Notes under the pieces: model-generated
What the model saw: the letters and a program-made list of their open reading frames with translations, nothing else
What the model was told of the DNA's origin: nothing
Databases searched by the model: none
In this document: positions 31,691 through 52,600 of the stretch, piece by piece
Position numbering within the stretch: position 1 is the first letter of the stretch
Layout: each line of letters starts with the position of its first letter
Position numbers and translations under genes: made by a program
Assembly: GCF_958295425.1 (NCBI RefSeq)
Contig: NC_081143.1
Span: forward strand, 14,580,891-14,644,890
DNA: 64,000 nt
Direction of reading: 5' to 3'
Source of the DNA: Solea solea
Taxonomy: Eukaryota; Chordata; Actinopteri; Pleuronectiformes; Soleidae

Positions 31691-32429
31691 AATGTGAGGT
31701 GTGTTCTTAATTTGTGCCAGTTGTGTATTCTTAAGAAGGGGAAAAAATATTGAGCTTTAACTCTTTAAATTTACAGCACATTTATAAATTATTATTTTGT
31801 CTAGCCAGATACCATATCATTAAAACAAACATGTTGTGATACAGTAGTATCTTTAGACACAGCTACTGAGTGTAGCTGTAAAAAAACTACTTTAAAAATA
31901 CAATCCTTGGCAGACAGACTTTGCCATTGAACATCTCCTGCTAGAAAGAAAAAAACAAACCATCTGCTTAATTAAATCATCATTCCTGAAACGGAGGACA
32001 TTGAAGTCCTCGTAAACAGAGGTTGATGTTAAAGGTCAGTGGTTCACTACCTCAAGCCCTGAGCCCCCGAGGGAAGGGAGCTGACGGTCGATGTGATTTA
32101 GATGCAGACGTGGATAATTACAGCTGTTAACCACTTGTATATTCCCCCTGTCAGATTGATGTGGACCCTCTACATGTCTACAGGCTTCTTACTGCTCTTC
32201 GTTCTCTTTGTTCTCTTCCTAAACTGTACTCTGGATTGTCCCAGGTGTTTATTGAAGAACAATGAGTGCAGATGTTCTTACCAGTCATTAAGAAAAAGGC
32301 TTCCTGTGTTGTGGGTCACATCAGTAAAGTGTTGTACTGCAAACCAGCGAAGCTGATATTGTAACTGTAGGGAGGTGGTAAAAAAATAATGTGCAGTGCA
32401 GATTGCAGGAGCTGTTGGTTTGCTGCTTA
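31691..32429. other. UGDH-LIAS convergent junction, including LIAS 3' UTR (inferred)
   Basis: Gene-free stretch between two convergent genes. UGDH likely ends just after AATAAA at 31686-31691. A minus-strand AATAAA at 32248-32253 could end LIAS. Nothing else was recognised. Confidence 0.45.
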
Positions 32430-38266
<5,837 letters not shown>

Positions 38267-39624
38267 GACTTTGTTCGACAGGCGACTTGTCATTTAGCAG
38301 CAGATCTCGTCTATCTGTTGCTTTGGTCTGATGAAAGCAGTAAATACAAGCAAAACCGGATGTTGGCAGTAATAATGCTCCGCTAAGGATGTCAACCGTT
38401 ATTACAGTCTACACATCAAAGGGCCTTTATTCAAACTTAAAAACAAACTATTATTATATATATTAAATGTAATATTAAATTACATAATATTAACTTGCAT
38501 GAGTAGTGATTCGTGAAAGGCAGATACATATGGCAAGCCGTTTTAACATTTAATATATTACAGATATATGTAATACACATCTGTAATACAGCTAGACTGG
38601 ATATGTATTACAAATATCTGTAATATATATCCAGTCTAGCGATTAAATGTTAAAACGGCCACTTGTACTTTTTAAGGATTTAAAGATATCTTGAATTGAA
38701 TTTTGACTAGGAGAAATAAAGATTTAGATATCTCTAAATACAATTTCTACTAGTCAGAATTTTATTGCAGATATCTATAATGTAATTATGGATAGGAGTG
38801 TGGTTCGGTTAAATGTTAAAACGGCTTGACATAGATACATCCATAAAATGTCCAACTCGTCCTTAAACCTCATGGATCCGTTTAATTTACTACCCTCTGA
38901 AGTCATTACAGGACAAAAAACGTTATAAAAACATATATATACATATCTGTCTTGAATATGTCAACCATTAGCCAAAAACTATAGACTTTGATGCTTTATT
39001 AGGTTTTGTGTGACATCAGATTTGAAATGTACTACCCATGGTTTATGGAATTCCACAAGAATTCAGCCTTGCATATCTTCTGTCAATCAAAGAAAATCCA
39101 AAGTAACATTCCAAAACTACAGGTATCTCCAAAATACAAAGAAATACAAAGTATTCAATAACATTTAACTCTCATGAGATCTCCACAAACGTTGTATTGA
39201 ATAACAGTTCCTTCTGCGTGGGACCACATTCTTCACTTGTCCACACAATGGTCCCTTTAAGTGTGACAACTGTCTGGAGCCCATTGTTACATTGTCACAG
39301 CAGCAAAAACAGCAAAGATAAAGATAATAAATAATCTGGTCTGCTGCCTGTGTTATGGCTGTTCTACTTTGATAGGTTCAATTTTTTTTATGTCTGACCA
39401 ACATTTTTTTTCCTAACATATGATAACAATGATAATTATAAAATTAATAATAGTAATAATTATTATTATTATTGTAATAAAAAGAGAGATAAATGTATCT
39501 AGACTGTAATTGAATAATTCACCAATATGTGGTGCTCGTGCTCTGAAATGAAAGCGAATGAGATCGGCGATCGTCTCGTCATGCCTGATGACGGCACGTA
39601 CGTGCGCTACAACAGCATCGTGAC
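38267..39624. other. Intergenic region between divergent LIAS and RPL9
   Basis: The LIAS promoter side (38267-38400) is followed by the inverted-repeat element and then plain AT-rich DNA. An (ATT)-type simple run lies at about 39420-39480. The RPL9 promoter follows around 39540. No extra gene was recognised. Confidence 0.5.
38535..38830. mobile_element. Inverted-repeat element upstream of LIAS with an internal hairpin
   Basis: Outer arms AAGCCGTTTTAACATTTAA (near 38535) and TTAAATGTTAAAACGGCTT (near 38807) are inverted copies. A third copy of the arm motif lies at about 38643. A strong internal hairpin is at 38591-38640. Related AGATATCT motifs link it to the element at 37722-38021. Confidence 0.5.
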
Positions 39625-39628
39625 GTAC

Positions 39629-39659
39629 TTCCTTCTTCCTTTCCTCTGCTACCGGCGAG
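39629..39659 (+). promoter_or_regulatory. RPL9 first exon with 5' TOP-like pyrimidine tract
   Basis: A run of pyrimidines (CTTCCTTCTTCCTTTCC) is followed by CTGCTACCGGCGAG and a GTGAGA donor at 39660. A transcript starting at a C within this tract is the hallmark of 5' TOP mRNAs of ribosomal proteins, whose translation is growth-controlled through the mTOR pathway. The exact start base is inferred. Confidence 0.65.
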
Positions 39660-40190
39660 GTGAGAATAGCCGAAAAATGTTCCCTTGGTTCCATCTAACT
39701 CCATCTAAGTCTATTAAACACATTTCGGTGTAGATTTTAAATAATCACACACAGAATAGTGTTGTGTATCACAGCACAGGTTGTATTTAGGCTCGATTAC
39801 AGGTTTGTGAGGAGATATATTAGTAGTTTTTACTGCTGTCTTGAGTTCAGGCCTGACGATGCTGAGGGCCGCCGTGAGTGGAACGTTATTATTTGGAACA
39901 TGTGATTTTCAGTCAGGTTGTTACTAACGTTCATTAATTAAGTCGTAGAAGTCTAACTGGAGTAAAACACACGTGAAACGCTGGCCCGATGGAAGTAGCT
40001 TCACTTTAGCATTAGCGCTAGTGCTAGTTTGTAGCTCAGTGTGGCTGTATGGAGTTTGACAGTCAACATATTTTTATGTGGCTGTTAGTTTGGTTGGACC
40101 GTTCTACTCCAGCTCTGAATAGTAATCTACACTAACTTGACAGTGATTCCAGATGCTGAAGTTGACACCGAGTTTGTCTGTTTCCATAGA

Positions 40191-43915
<3,725 letters not shown>

Positions 43916-44549
43916 AAGTGTCATCTGCAGTCAGAGGTTAGACAACGCCCTCTACTTTCTATAGTCTTGGTGTTCATTCTCTTAAAATGCATGTTTTTTT
44001 CTGTTATCTTGTCTCCAGAGGTGTCTGCAAGTTCAAGTTTTTGGTTTTACATTTGATGTTTGATGTTTTAGAACTGGGCAGTATAAACTAAAATGTCTTT
44101 TTTAATTAAACAGAGCCAAAGATGATTAAAATGTATTTTCCGCTAATGACAATCTAGTTCGTAATCCTTGTATTACTTCAATGGAAAATTGTCATTTGAG
44201 AAGCTCAAACCAGTAAATGTCAGATTTGTTTGGAAGAATTACAAATCTTTTTATTTTGTTTTTTTTAAGTAGTAGCTAGTTTTTGTTAAATTTTGGCAGT
44301 GTAGATTTCATTTTAGTCTAAAAACATTTAGAATGGAATATATTTGTGTGCTTTAAACATTTTTAAATACTTGGAATGCTGGCTGAGTATGCATCAAAAA
44401 TCTTGTTCTTTGGCTTTTCCTCATTATCTGCTTCTAGGCGTTCAGGCTATTTGTTCAGGCTACTTGTTTTTTTTTAATGTTAAACCACCAAACTGTTTCC
44501 ATGTGAAAATGTTTCACTCTTGGCACCTCTGTGTGTGTCTGTCTTTCAG

Positions 44550-44651
44550 CGGCCTCAATCCAGCAGGCCACCACGGTCAGAAAGAGACATCAGGAAATTC
44601 CTGGACGATATCTACATTAGTCAACAGTCAACTGGTGGAGCCGGATTCTGA
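44550..44651 (+). pseudogene. Decayed duplicate of the RPL9 last coding exon
   Basis: After an intact acceptor (GTCTTTCAG) the sequence reads, in the phase of the real exon, ASIQQATTVRK, copying [12 protein letters not shown] of the exon at 43809. A net loss of two bases then shifts the frame; in the shifted frame it continues DIRKFLDDIYISQQSTGGAGF and stops at 44649-44651. Spliced after exon 43141-43221 it would instead run ...TTVRKRHQEIPGRYLH and stop. AATAAA signals lie at 44651-44656 and 44681-44686. Best explained as a tandem exon duplicate that is now a pseudo-exon or an alternative 3' end. Confidence 0.8.
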
Positions 44652-44837
44652 ATAAATATGTTCACTCTTCTCTTATGACCAATAAACTACCAACTTTTCC
44701 AATTAATCCTTCTGCTGGTTTGTCGCCTTTATTTGACAGTGAATTTTTTTTAGGTATACTTTTGCAAGAGGATGTGATCATGTGATTAAACTGGATGTTT
44801 AGCCATGAAGCTTGTTTATATTTATTCCTGTAGCTCT

Positions 44838-45060
44838 TCTGGGGCCCGTTTCAGAAAGCAGGTTTACTGAAAACTCTGACTTAGTTAACCCTGAGATGAG
44901 GGAAACTTTGGTTTTTCGGTTTCACAAAGCAAGTTCAGCTTAACTCTGAGTCAGTTACCCTGGCAACATACTCCGTGACCCTAACCTGCTCGCTGGCAGG
45001 TTTTCTTCAACAAACCCTGAGTTTCTCTCGGGCAGCTGTCTGACACGCAGTCTCATTTCC
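44838..45060 (+). mobile_element. DNA transposon fragment, GGGCCCGTTTCAGAAAGCAG type
   Basis: Begins GGGGCCCGTTTCAGAAAGCA and continues with repeated AACTCTGA(C/G)T and GGTTTCACAAAGCAAGTTCA motifs. This composition recalls a fish DNA element often classed near Harbinger/ISL2EU, but the class is from memory. The opposite terminus was not found. Confidence 0.4.
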
Positions 45061-46155
45061 TCATTCATACAGTCGATATCAAAACACAACAGAGCGCATT
45101 CACCTGCCAAATTAATGATGAAATTTACGTCTTTCAAAACATCGAAATCCCAATCAGATGTTACTTCTAACCTCCACAGACATCTGAATCAAATCCCACA
45201 CCCTAAAATCTCACAAATCATGTTTCATGGGGAGCTCATGTCTCATTAAGGGGGGCTTAGACGCCTCTGGCTCCCTCCTAGTTCGCACCAACACTGACTC
45301 TGCACATTTAGACTGTTGGATTGTTTTACCGTGTGTTACTGTAGGATAATAATCACTGTAGACACTGGTACTGTAGACATCATGTGTCAGGTTGTGAAAT
45401 GTTCCTATCATAGATCACATCATGATGGAGATTATAGCTGATGTGAATATTTCTGATGCAGCTGGAAACACTTCAACTTCAATGTAGTTTAAAAGTGACG
45501 TTTTGATCTAGCTGCAGACAAAATCTTAATGTGCTTTGACAGTATTTCAGTGACTGCGTTTATATTTACACGTCAAAATATAGTCATGATACGGCATTGA
45601 GCAAGATGTTGTAATATTAAATAGAGTCAAAAAAGTTAGTCAGTACATCGACACTTAAGTTGGACTTTATAATTACAGGTCCATAAGTAAACTATCTTTT
45701 ATCGTAAGTTCCTGGCATCTTAACACCCCTGTGTTCAAATCTTGAGTATGTTTCGCATGTTGGAATAAATCTTTCAGATTTGTATAATGAGGCAATATTT
45801 GTCTCTATCCAAAATGCTCAAGTAAGGAATGAAAAAGTACAAAAATATTAAAAATAGAACCAAGCTGAACTGCACAAACTTTATATTACAAAATTACTAT
45901 AAAGAAATTTGGTAAATTGGTAAATCTAAATTTACTATAGTGTGATTTTGATTTTGATTAAATTATTATTTTTTCAATGGCCCATATCTTATTCATTATT
46001 AACAGATGGAGGACAAAACTGTTTTGGTATTTTAGTGTTGCTTTTTGAACATTAATATTTAGAACTTGTGTTGAAGTCAGGGGTAGTAATACAACTGGAC
46101 ACCGGTCTGGAGTAGGTGACCTTGCATTAAATTAAAGCTATTGAAATTATTTATT

Positions 46156-46158
<3 letters not shown>

Positions 46159-46221
<63 letters not shown>
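46159..46221. repeat. (TA)n microsatellite
   Basis: About 30 uninterrupted TA units; length is probably polymorphic and could be mis-assembled. Confidence 0.95.
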
Positions 46222-46223
<2 letters not shown>

Positions 46224-46479
46224 AAAATGACTTTAAAATCCAATAAGAGATCCGTCCTGTTTGAACAGGGCAGCAGTGATGGAGTTTTTACACATCTATA
46301 TCCATGTTAAATATAAGAAGCACTGAAAATGTCTTTGTCTGTTATTTAGTTTTAATGTATTTTTTTTTTTTTTTAAAGAAGTTGTTTTTTTTAAGTACGT
46401 TTACTTCTCAGCATATAACTTTGTTCTGAATTGTTTTGTGTTTTGTTATAGCAGCTTTTTTTTTTAACACAACAAAGAG

Positions 46480-46648
46480 ACGCAAAGTGACGTCAGCTGC
46501 CGCACGGCTCGCGCGGCGGACGTTCGTCATCTCAGGGCGACCCTCATGATTCTTGCTTCGCGCCAAGCCGCTGCTGTTGAAACGGTTTACTGACTTTCCT
46601 GAAGAAATAACCTGCAACTAAAGCTGCGAGAAAAACCACCTATTCACC
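46480..46648 (+). promoter_or_regulatory. RFC1 promoter and 5' UTR with a TGACGTCA (CRE) site
   Basis: A short CpG-rich patch (CGGCTCGCGCGGCGGACG at about 46506) in otherwise AT-rich DNA, with a perfect palindromic CRE/ATF site TGACGTCA at 46488-46495 about 160 bases before the ATG. The site is a sequence match only; its use is inferred. Confidence 0.5.
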
Positions 46649-49600
46649 ATGGTACGTTACAGATTCATGTTATTAACATGTGTGACGGTTATGGACGGAG
46701 TGAAGACGACGCTGGCTGCGTTCGCTGCAGCTAAAAGAGAAGAAACTTGTTCAAAGTGAAGCTAGGACCACATTTACTGCTGTGTTAATTACATTTAAAC
46801 AGTGGAGGTTTTTTTCTTTGCGACACACGAAAAATAAACTACTTCTTGTTATTGTTGATATTTGAAATATCTCATACTGATTATTTTTTGGGTTTGTTAA
46901 GGTGCAGGATGTTTTGTTATTTGAATATTGACCAGATCTGCTGTCAGTGAAAAATGACTGATAATTAAGATTTACCGATGCAATGGTCACAACATGGCCA
47001 CACACATTTTGCCACAGTTCCAAAAATTAAATACATGTATTACACAGAACCTAAACCTAAATCAACAAACACTGCTAAATATTAAGGCTGGGTATCTACT
47101 GATTTTCTGAATTTATTAGTTAAGTCAAGTCAACTTTATTTCTAGAGCACATTCAAAAACAACCAGGGTTGACCAAAGTGTTTTACAAAGTAAAAGGCAT
47201 TACAAACGGCAAGGGATAAATAATAAAATGGTAAAAATCTAGGTAGACGTGTCAAGGTCGACTATCCTGAAGTGACGGCCAAGGAGATTCTATTTCGATT
47301 CAGTAGGTCCCGATTTGACTCAATTTGATATGGTTTCATATGGATTCAGTATCAGATTCTACATTCAGATTATGGGATTTTACCATGGGAGATGCTGAAG
47401 ATCAATCTAACATAAATTTAATTGGTACAAGCTCTTCTCTCTCCCATCTTCCATCACACTGCTTCATAAACAACCGTCTTTATTTAAATTACTGTTACAG
47501 TATTACTATTTTTGTGTCTCGATTATTTATTAATTATGAAGTTTTATTGAAGTCTAAATACACAGATTCATTGCACTCAGGTGACTGAATGCACTGTGAC
47601 GCCAGATCAAATGCTGCTAGTTTTAGTATTATAAATGTTGTTGATTCTGTATGATTACTATGAATGACTGTTTCTATATTGAGCACCGGCCGAAGTGGCA
47701 CTGTTGTCCAAGACAAATTTCCCCTTTGGGACAATATCATGAATCTTGAAGTAATGACTAAGTTGTCCATCTGAGGGTGCTATGAGCACAGCATTGTAGA
47801 AATGGCAGATATTAAATCAAAGGAACAAAGGAAATGATGAATGTATCTTAAAAATGGAAGGACTTTGGACTGTGGTAAAGAACTTAGTTGAAGTACTTTG
47901 AACTGCGCATGTGTTCAACTCGGCAGGTACAAGAATGAAAATGGCTGGGTTTTACAGCAGCAGCAGTCAGACCCTCCTTATCTCTTGGCTGTCTCTTCCT
48001 TGAGTTTCCCTTAGACCTATGTGCTGACTGATATTCACTCAAATGTATTGTTCTTTTTTATGTATAACCCAAAATAAATGTATCATCATCAAAGTGCAAA
48101 AACCTTGTATATTGTTGTCTGTGGTGCTCGATTTCATTATGAACTTACGTCATACATGTTGTCTGTGTGTGCTCAGGACATCAGGCGGTTCTTTGCACCG
48201 GCCGCAGCCAAACCTGCGGTGCAGAGACCCCAGAATGGAAACCTAAAAGCGGAGGACAAGAAGAAGAGGGACAAGTCTAGGTCTCCAGATGAGGAGGTGA
48301 AACAGAAAAAGAAAGACAACTCAAAGGCAAGGAAACTATGACACCGAGGATTTGCACATCTGATATTTTCTGAACAGGCTGTGCACTCTCGTTAATTCAA
48401 TCCTCAATGGATAAATCTAATCTCCCATTTTATCTATTCCATAAATCTCAAATGCATAGATTTATTTATTTTGTACAATTGAGTCCACATTTTTTAAGTA
48501 AAGATTTAAGTAAAGATTATGATTTTACAAATGGCACAAAGGTTAACTCTTTATGTCTTCCTGGTGTGACATGCCTGAGTGCAGATCTTTATAATGTTAA
48601 ATTATTCATCAGGTGCAGGTCTGAGGAGCTAATCCTGAACGATAGAGCACCTAACACCACATGACTCAGTTTGCTCACATTGCCATGTTGGCAGGAATAG
48701 CTTCTGGAAAAAATTAACAGTTAACTTTGATCCTTACAATACCCCTGGGTGCGTTTCACAAGTATGGGGACAACTGGATTATTCCAGATCTGCAGCATTA
48801 TGACATCTTCAAATTACTGATAAACCTTCCCTCATTCTACTATTATACAGTACAATAAAAGTATGTTAAATAAACCAGATACTTAGAGCACTGTGCAAAA
48901 GTCTTAGGGTCCCATCAGCTTTGATGTTTTTATGTCTGTCAAATTCTGTGATCATTGGCATTTAGATTGGAATGATGTGAATGAAAGTTGGTCTTATATT
49001 CTAGCAAGCTGTCAGTGAGTTACAACACGATACAACACGTGTATATAATGCTCAAGCATGATTGGACCTGGTGTAACACACCTTTTTTTTTACAACAGAC
49101 ATTTCTCAACACGAAATAGTTGGACAAACACAGGTTATTCAATAACATTAATTAGGGTTTCATTCCAGTTTTATGAGAGCCAGGGTCATGCTATTGTTCA
49201 AGTGTAAGGGTAGGTCATAATAACACCTAAAGTAAAAAACATTGTTATTATAAAACTGCAAAAATGTTGACTGTATTTTGTGGATGTGTTCCAATAAATA
49301 AATAGACATTTTGACCATTATAGAATTGCTAAAACAACAAATCTAGTGGTGTCCTAAGACTTTAGATTGAACAACGCTAAAGTTGCCGTTAGGATTCACA
49401 CCTTACTGGTTGGCATTTAAGGGGAAACTTGACTGGATGCCAACTTGATGATTTGGTACCTGATATGAAGTGAACACTAAAAGCAGAATCCTTTGCTTGT
49501 GGTTTCCCATCACTCCATCTTCTATGCTCACTCTGAGAGTTTTATAATGACTTTGGTGATCTGGTAAATGCTCTCAGATTAGCCTATTAGAGCTGCAACT

Positions 49601-52600
49601 AACGATTATTTTCATAATCGATTAATCTGTCGATTATTTTCTCGATTAATCGATTAATCGTTTGGTCCATAAAATATCAGAAAACCTTAAAAAATGTTGA
49701 TCGGTGTTCGTCAAACCTGGAAATGATGATGTTCTCAAATGTCTTGTTTTGTGCACAAACCAAAATGATTAACTTTTAATGATTTCTTTGTTATCCAGAG
49801 CAAAGAAATGAAGAAAGTACTCAAATTTAAAGTTTAAACAATCGGAAATCAAAATGAGATTAATTTACATCAGTTTTTAGAGCTGTATTGGTGATGATGG
49901 TTTAGTATTTTCTTAACACTGTTATGACACTAATTTAAATTTCCTTTATCCTTTTGTTTAAAATTTTCTTTAATCCAATTTTATCTTCTGCCTTTGTCAT
50001 TGTAATGATCATCATTGTATTGATGTGGGTTAATTTTGGTTTGCTTGTCAGGTCAAAGGCTCCAAAATGGAGGAGAAACGCCACGATGGTGAGAAAAAAA
50101 GGAAGAAGCGTGCCATCATAGAGTCAGGTAAGGATGATACAGCGGTGCTATGCGACTCTCCTCAGGAATTAAACTAATGCTTGTCATTTTTCCTTATTTC
50201 ACAACCTGCAGTTTAAATGATTGGTCAATTGATTTCAACTTTTACTTGAGTTTTAATATTTTAAATTTGTTCTTAGTTTTTTCTCCACATCATATCATTA
50301 AGCACAGGAATATGATTTAAGGCTTCTATGTTTAGATATAGCATATTATATGTGTGTGTACATTTATACAGCTACATTCTATAAATAAGAATGGAGGAAC
50401 ATGATGGCAGAATGGGATTAGGATGAAATGGGCCTTTTCGTCACCTCATGTGCTTTTGTTTTCTCTCTAGACTCGGAGGAGGAGCAGCAAGTGAGGAAGT
50501 CAAAGAAATCGCCCAAAGAGAAGCAGAAGACCAGAAAGGTGGTGCCACCTCCCAAAGAAGATCCTGTGCAGTACGTCTCTGAAACAGGTGATGGTTGACT
50601 CCCTGTACACACTGGGATCTTGTTATGGATTTTCACATTGACCAATAATAAGTGAAGTAAAATTGTCTTAAAAACCTCTTCACTAATAATTTTCGTACGC
50701 TGACTACTTAATTCCTTGTCAAGTCCACTAGCTTATTTATATTAAGATGTGGTATTATAATAGCAACAATAACCCAGAATTGTAATAAACATAACAAGAA
50801 ACTAGTCATGTTTAAAACTGTGACGACTTAAAAACATTCCCACTTTAATTTTAGAGATTATGTTTGCTGTATTTACGAGAAGGTCTCTAATTATATGTTT
50901 ATGTGACTGAACTGTAGACTCGGACAGTGACAACTTTCTATCCTTGAAGAAAGTTTCCAAAACCAAGCAGGACACGGCGTTCAAACAAACAAAGTCTGGG
51001 CCCAAAGAGGAAGTGAAGACTCCTGTGAAGTTGTCGTCTACACAGGGGAAATCTGGACTCAAATCTCCTCCAGTGGCCGCAACCTCAAAGCTAGTCCAGC
51101 CACCTCAGCCCAAACAAACCCCCACATCAGTATTTGACTACTTTGGCAGCGGGAATATTCAGCGCTCAGACAAGAAGCTGGTAGCCAGCACTAAAAGAAA
51201 AGCTGTGAGTAGTGACCTAGAAGTCTTCCACACTGATCCCTTTATTTAGTCATCATTTAGTTGGTCTTTCACCATTGTTTTAAAACAGCCATTCATGTTT
51301 CGATAAACTGACTTTTCAAATACAGCCAACTGAGGACATGCATGATCTGATCAGTGACGAGGAAATTGCCAGACAGCTGCAGATGGAGGACGACGTGGAG
51401 GTAAGAGAAATATAGAGTACTTTCCGGTTTTGTTATGTTTACGATTTGGATTATTAAGAAATTTGAGCAAGAGTTTAGGAATTTTTTGTGATACAGTGAT
51501 TAATCTGAAAATAATATAAATTAATATGGTTCAAAAAAGGTTATTTAGGTTTTTGGAAATTTTACTGAAGGATTTGCCTCTGCTTTTCTATTCTCATGCC
51601 TTTGCTTTCTTCTTCTAACTTAATGCAGCTGGAAAAGCAGGTCCATGAGGACATGGAATTTGCCAAAACTCTAGCCATGCTGGACAAGGAGCCACAGGCC
51701 AAGAAAGTAATGAACACTGTAGCAGAGTGTGATTGTTTGGTTTCTTATAATGCAGTAGTAATGTGCGGTATGATCAAAAACTCAGTTCTGATACTGGTGG
51801 TTGTAAAATATAAATGTGTGTCCTCAACCAGGCTCGTACAGGCTCAGGTGAAAAACAAGCACTTGCTGCAAATCCCAAAAAGAGCAGCTCAGACTCCGCT
51901 GCTGGCAGCACAAGCAGCACTTCGAAGAGCAGGCGGAACATGTCAGAGGATGTCATCAGCCCGTCTCCAAAGAAGAAAGTTTCCCCAATCAAAGCAAGCT
52001 CCAGACTGGCTATGATGAAGAAAATGGATGAAGAGAAGAACATTGGGCCAAACGTCAAAGCCCACATTTCACCCACAAAAATTAAAACCTCACCCAGAAT
52101 GGAGCCACTCGCTTCATCAAGCTCAGACATGAAGTTTACACCCAAAATGGCAACAACACCCACTTCACTTAAAACATCTCCCAAGAAACCAGAGGTGAGC
52201 CTCTACTAATATGTTGAGAAAATCTGTTTATTTGTCCACAAAGGCCACCTGTTTGTGTAGCACAATAATCTACACAAGTACGCATTATAAGAAGAAGTTA
52301 AATGTCTTCCTTCTTTCCATCTGATCTGATCAGAGCACAAGCACAAGCCCTGACGACGGTGAGAAGAAGAAAAACTCTACAGCATTCAGGAACTACCTCA
52401 ACAGAGATGGACCACGTGCTCTGGGCTCCAAAGAAATCCCACAGGTAAGACAAACGCACGACAGCTGTCTGACAGTTGTGGGAAGAAGAGTTCACTGTCA
52501 TTCCTAATCGCCGACTCTGTGTTGTCTTTTTCACAGGGAGCAGAGAACTGTTTGGAGGGCTGTGTGTTTGTGTTGACGGGGGTCCTGGAGTCCATGGAGA

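Larger units (their letters stand above)
44700..46480. other. Intergenic RPL9-RFC1
   Basis: No gene. It contains a DNA-transposon-like fragment at 44838-45060, AT-rich plain sequence, a long (TA)n at 46159-46221 and T-rich homopolymers just before the RFC1 promoter. Confidence 0.55.

Noticed and set aside
39413..39694. 93-codon minus-strand frame ending in an Ile run
   Set aside because: It is antisense to the RPL9 first exon and reads an ATT-type simple repeat; no homology is recognisable.
44344..44655. 103-codon frame spanning the RPL9 exon duplicate
   Set aside because: It is in the wrong frame relative to the RPL9 homology; the match to RPL9 is in the two other frames.
51774..52184. 136-codon minus-strand frame in RFC1
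   Set aside because: It is the antisense shadow of the large RFC1 exon 51832-52194, which joins in phase with its neighbours.
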